NCBI GenBank assembly: GCA_001512945.1 | Contig: LFTF01000051.1 | Location: 29,863-37,289 of the forward strand | Length of the DNA stretch: 7,427 nt | Direction of reading: 5' to 3' | Source of the DNA: Clostridiales bacterium DTU023 | GTDB lineage: Bacteria; Bacillota; Clostridia; Saccharofermentanales; DTU023 | In this document: positions 5,806 to 7,427 of the stretch, piece by piece | Layout of the letters: each line of letters opens with the position of its first letter | Position numbering within the stretch: the first letter of the stretch is position 1 | The notes under the pieces: generated by a model | What the model was told of the DNA's origin: nothing | The model's database searches: none | Seen by the model: the letters and a program-made list of their open reading frames with translations, nothing else | Made by a program: the position numbers and the translations under genes

Positions 5806-7427
5806 GCGGCCACATCCCTTCTTCCCTGGCGAAGAATTAGGAAAATAAAGAACGGCGCCCCAACAAATGCCGTGAGAATCCCAAGGGGAATACCACTAGT
5901 CGTGGCACGGCGAGCGATATCGTCCACGAATATCAAAAAACCTGATCCAATCAATGCCGATGCGGGAAGCGATAAACGGTTATCGGTACCCGTGATCATG
6001 CGCGCGATATGCGGAACGACGAGGCCCACCCAACCGATTATCCCGCTTACCGACACACAAGTCGCGGTAATCAGTGTCGCCGCGATGATCAGGACAATGC
6101 GGATCAAACGTGTCCGAACACCCATCGTCGAGGCAGCTTCCTCACCGAACATCAGAACATTGAGCTGCCAACGCAGAAGAATGATTACGAGCAGTCCTGC
6201 GAGAATAGGCGGAGCCGCGAACGTGAGCTGCTTTAACTGTGACGAATTCAAAGACCCCATCAGCCAATAGGTGATGGCCGGTAACTGATCCGTAGGATCG
6301 GCCACAAATTTGATGAATGATAGTCCCGCGGAAAACAGTGAACCGACAACGATCCCTGTCAGGATCAGTGAGAGCGTGCGCTGCGATCTTACAAACGAGG
6401 TCAAGACAAGAACGAGACCAATCGAAACCAATCCGAAAACAAACGACATCGCGGTGATCCCCGTCGCCGAATATCCCCACAAAATCGCGAGCGCCGCTCC
6501 AAATCCGGCACCTGACGAGGCACCCAAAACATCCGGAGATGCCATTGGATTCCTAAATACGCCCTGAAAAGTATGCCCTGCCACAGCCAGTCCCGACCCG
6601 ACCAGAAGTCCGAGCGCAATGCGTGGCAACCGTATGTTAATCAGGACAGTATGAATCTCTTGTGGAAAAACAGTTCCCGAAGGAAAGATAAGACTCCAGA
6701 AAAACTTGATAATGGTTCCCGGACTGATGCCGTACCAACCAACAGCGAACGAGACAATTATAATCGCCAACAACGCGCCCACCATAATAGTGAATCGCAA
6801 TGACATCCTTTTCCGCGTGCGTTTGCGACGTTTTGTAGAGTCAGACGCGCCATGGGCAAGTGCGTGTGTTTGCTCCTTGTCACGGGTTTCGGATCGCTCC
6901 GATATTATTTCGTCATCGCTATGCTCACTGTCAAGCGATTGGTCCGTCAGAACTGCAGGCGTTTCCGGCTCTTGCGAATCAGTTTGTAACGCTGAGCCCG
7001 GCCATGACGTCCGCCGTCGATGCGTTGCACTTTGGCTTCCGTTAACCAGCTCAACGTGGGCGAGCGAGGGATGGGACGCAATGGAATCGCGACGATCCCG
7101 GATCAATAATTTTTGTTGGTCGGTCATATCTGAACGGCCAATCGACCGTTCGAAAGACAAATCGTGTTTCCATACAAGGATTAACGAGCGTGTCGGGTCT
7201 GCGAGAAGATCGAGCACGCGTTTATAAAACGCGTCAATCAGTAGCTCGTCGCCTCCCAGCTCATCGAGCACGACAAGCGTTCCGGGACTGTCAAGGAATG
7301 TAGAAACAGAAGCGTAAAAGCGATCAAGATAAAACCGGCGCCCGTTCAAACCCGCGATAAGAAAACAGTCATCTTCCGGGAAGACAGCCAAATCATCATG
7401 GCGAACCGTGAGAAAACCAGTGCCCCG
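5802..7427 (-). CDS. Putative NTPase-FecCD permease fusion (5' end outside window)
   Basis: One open frame of 541 visible residues runs from the right edge to the TGA at 5802. The C-terminal part (about 208-541) is a FecCD/BtuC permease, which forms the homodimeric membrane channel of the importer. It has multiple hydrophobic helices from about 212, RLPR (266-269), QGVFRNPMASPDVLG (288-302), GWVGLVVPHIAR (465-476) and DDIAR (502-506). Normal FecCD proteins are about 330 residues, so this segment alone is complete. Before it stand about 130 residues of soluble sequence containing GTGFLTV (2-8), a strand TLVVLDE (50-56) and a region GGDELLIDAFYKRVLDLL ending in a second strand SLILVW. This resembles the Walker B half of THEP1/NTPase_1-type P-loop NTPases. 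Residues about 131-207 form an acidic, Ser/Thr-rich linker ending in KRRKRTRKR just before the first membrane helix. The TTG at 7391 is not a credible start because the frame continues upstream. The permease assignment is firm. The NTPase identity is tentative because Walker A would lie outside. Confidence 0.85.
   Translation of the reverse strand, partial: RGTGFLTVRHDDLAVFPEDDCFLIAGLNGRRFYLDRFYASVSTFLDSPGTLVVLDELGGDELLIDAFYKRVLDLLADPTRSLILVWKHDLSFERSIGRSDMTDQQKLLIRDRRDSIASHPSLAHVELVNGSQSATHRRRTSWPGSALQTDSQEPETPAVLTDQSLDSEHSDDEIISERSETRDKEQTHALAHGASDSTKRRKRTRKRMSLRFTIMVGALLAIIIVSFAVGWYGISPGTIIKFFWSLIFPSGTVFPQEIHTVLINIRLPRIALGLLVGSGLAVAGHTFQGVFRNPMASPDVLGASSGAGFGAALAILWGYSATGITAMSFVFGLVSIGLVLVLTSFVRSQRTLSLILTGIVVGSLFSAGLSFIKFVADPTDQLPAITYWLMGSLNSSQLKQLTFAAPPILAGLLVIILLRWQLNVLMFGEEAASTMGVRTRLIRIVLIIAATLITATCVSVSGIIGWVGLVVPHIARMITGTDNRLSLPASALIGSGFLIFVDDIARRATTSGIPLGILTAFVGAPFFIFLILRQGRRDVAA

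Noticed and set aside
6804..6806. Separate permease gene starting at the Met at 6806
   Set aside because: The frame is continuous through the linker with no stop, and the A/G-rich stretch abuts the ATG with poor spacing. A single fused reading is preferred, with an internal start kept only as a possibility.
1..7427. Mobile element, CRISPR array or phage remnants
   Set aside because: No transposase or integrase motif, long terminal repeat, repeat-spacer pattern or structural RNA gene was seen. The genes look like ordinary metabolic and transport functions.

Overview
This is a 7.4-kb chromosomal window from a bacterium of roughly 50% GC. It looks Gram-positive, most likely a Clostridia-type Firmicute. 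The reasons are strong AAGGAG-type Shine-Dalgarno sites, extended -10 promoters, a solute-binding protein that is a lipoprotein (LTGC lipobox) rather than free periplasmic, no outer-membrane receptor in the cluster, and an MgtE magnesium channel. The taxonomic call is inference. No mobile element, CRISPR array, rRNA or tRNA is visible.

Left part, plus strand (1-2865). The window opens inside the 3' end of a dihydrolipoamide dehydrogenase gene (lpdA). Next come ridA (reactive enamine/imine deaminase), mgtE (Mg2+ channel with N, double CBS and membrane domains) and a small zinc-ribbon gene of unknown role. The short leaders of ridA and mgtE both carry a hairpin plus U-tract close upstream of the Shine-Dalgarno site. 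The mgtE leader can also form a competing stem, so transcription attenuation is plausible.

Middle (2868-3776), minus strand. A class I glutamine amidotransferase-like hydrolase (peptidase C26, PuuD-like) converges on the zinc-ribbon gene with only 2 bp between their stop codons. Its 174-bp upstream region holds an extended -10, two inverted repeats and the strong terminator of the next operon.

Right part, minus strand (3777-7427+). This is a compact type II ABC importer operon, transcribed right to left as permease, ATPase, lipoprotein. The first two genes overlap by ATGA and the last two are 16 nt apart. The family (FecCD / FepC-BtuD / PF01497) takes up iron-siderophore, heme or corrinoid, and the sequence does not say which. 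The unusual element is the permease polypeptide. In one uninterrupted frame, it is preceded by a soluble domain with a Walker-B-like TLVVLDE strand, resembling the second half of THEP1/NTPase_1-type P-loop NTPases, and then by a roughly 75-residue charged linker. Its start lies beyond the right edge, so the Walker A motif cannot be checked here. This putative NTPase-permease fusion is the most interesting feature of the window.
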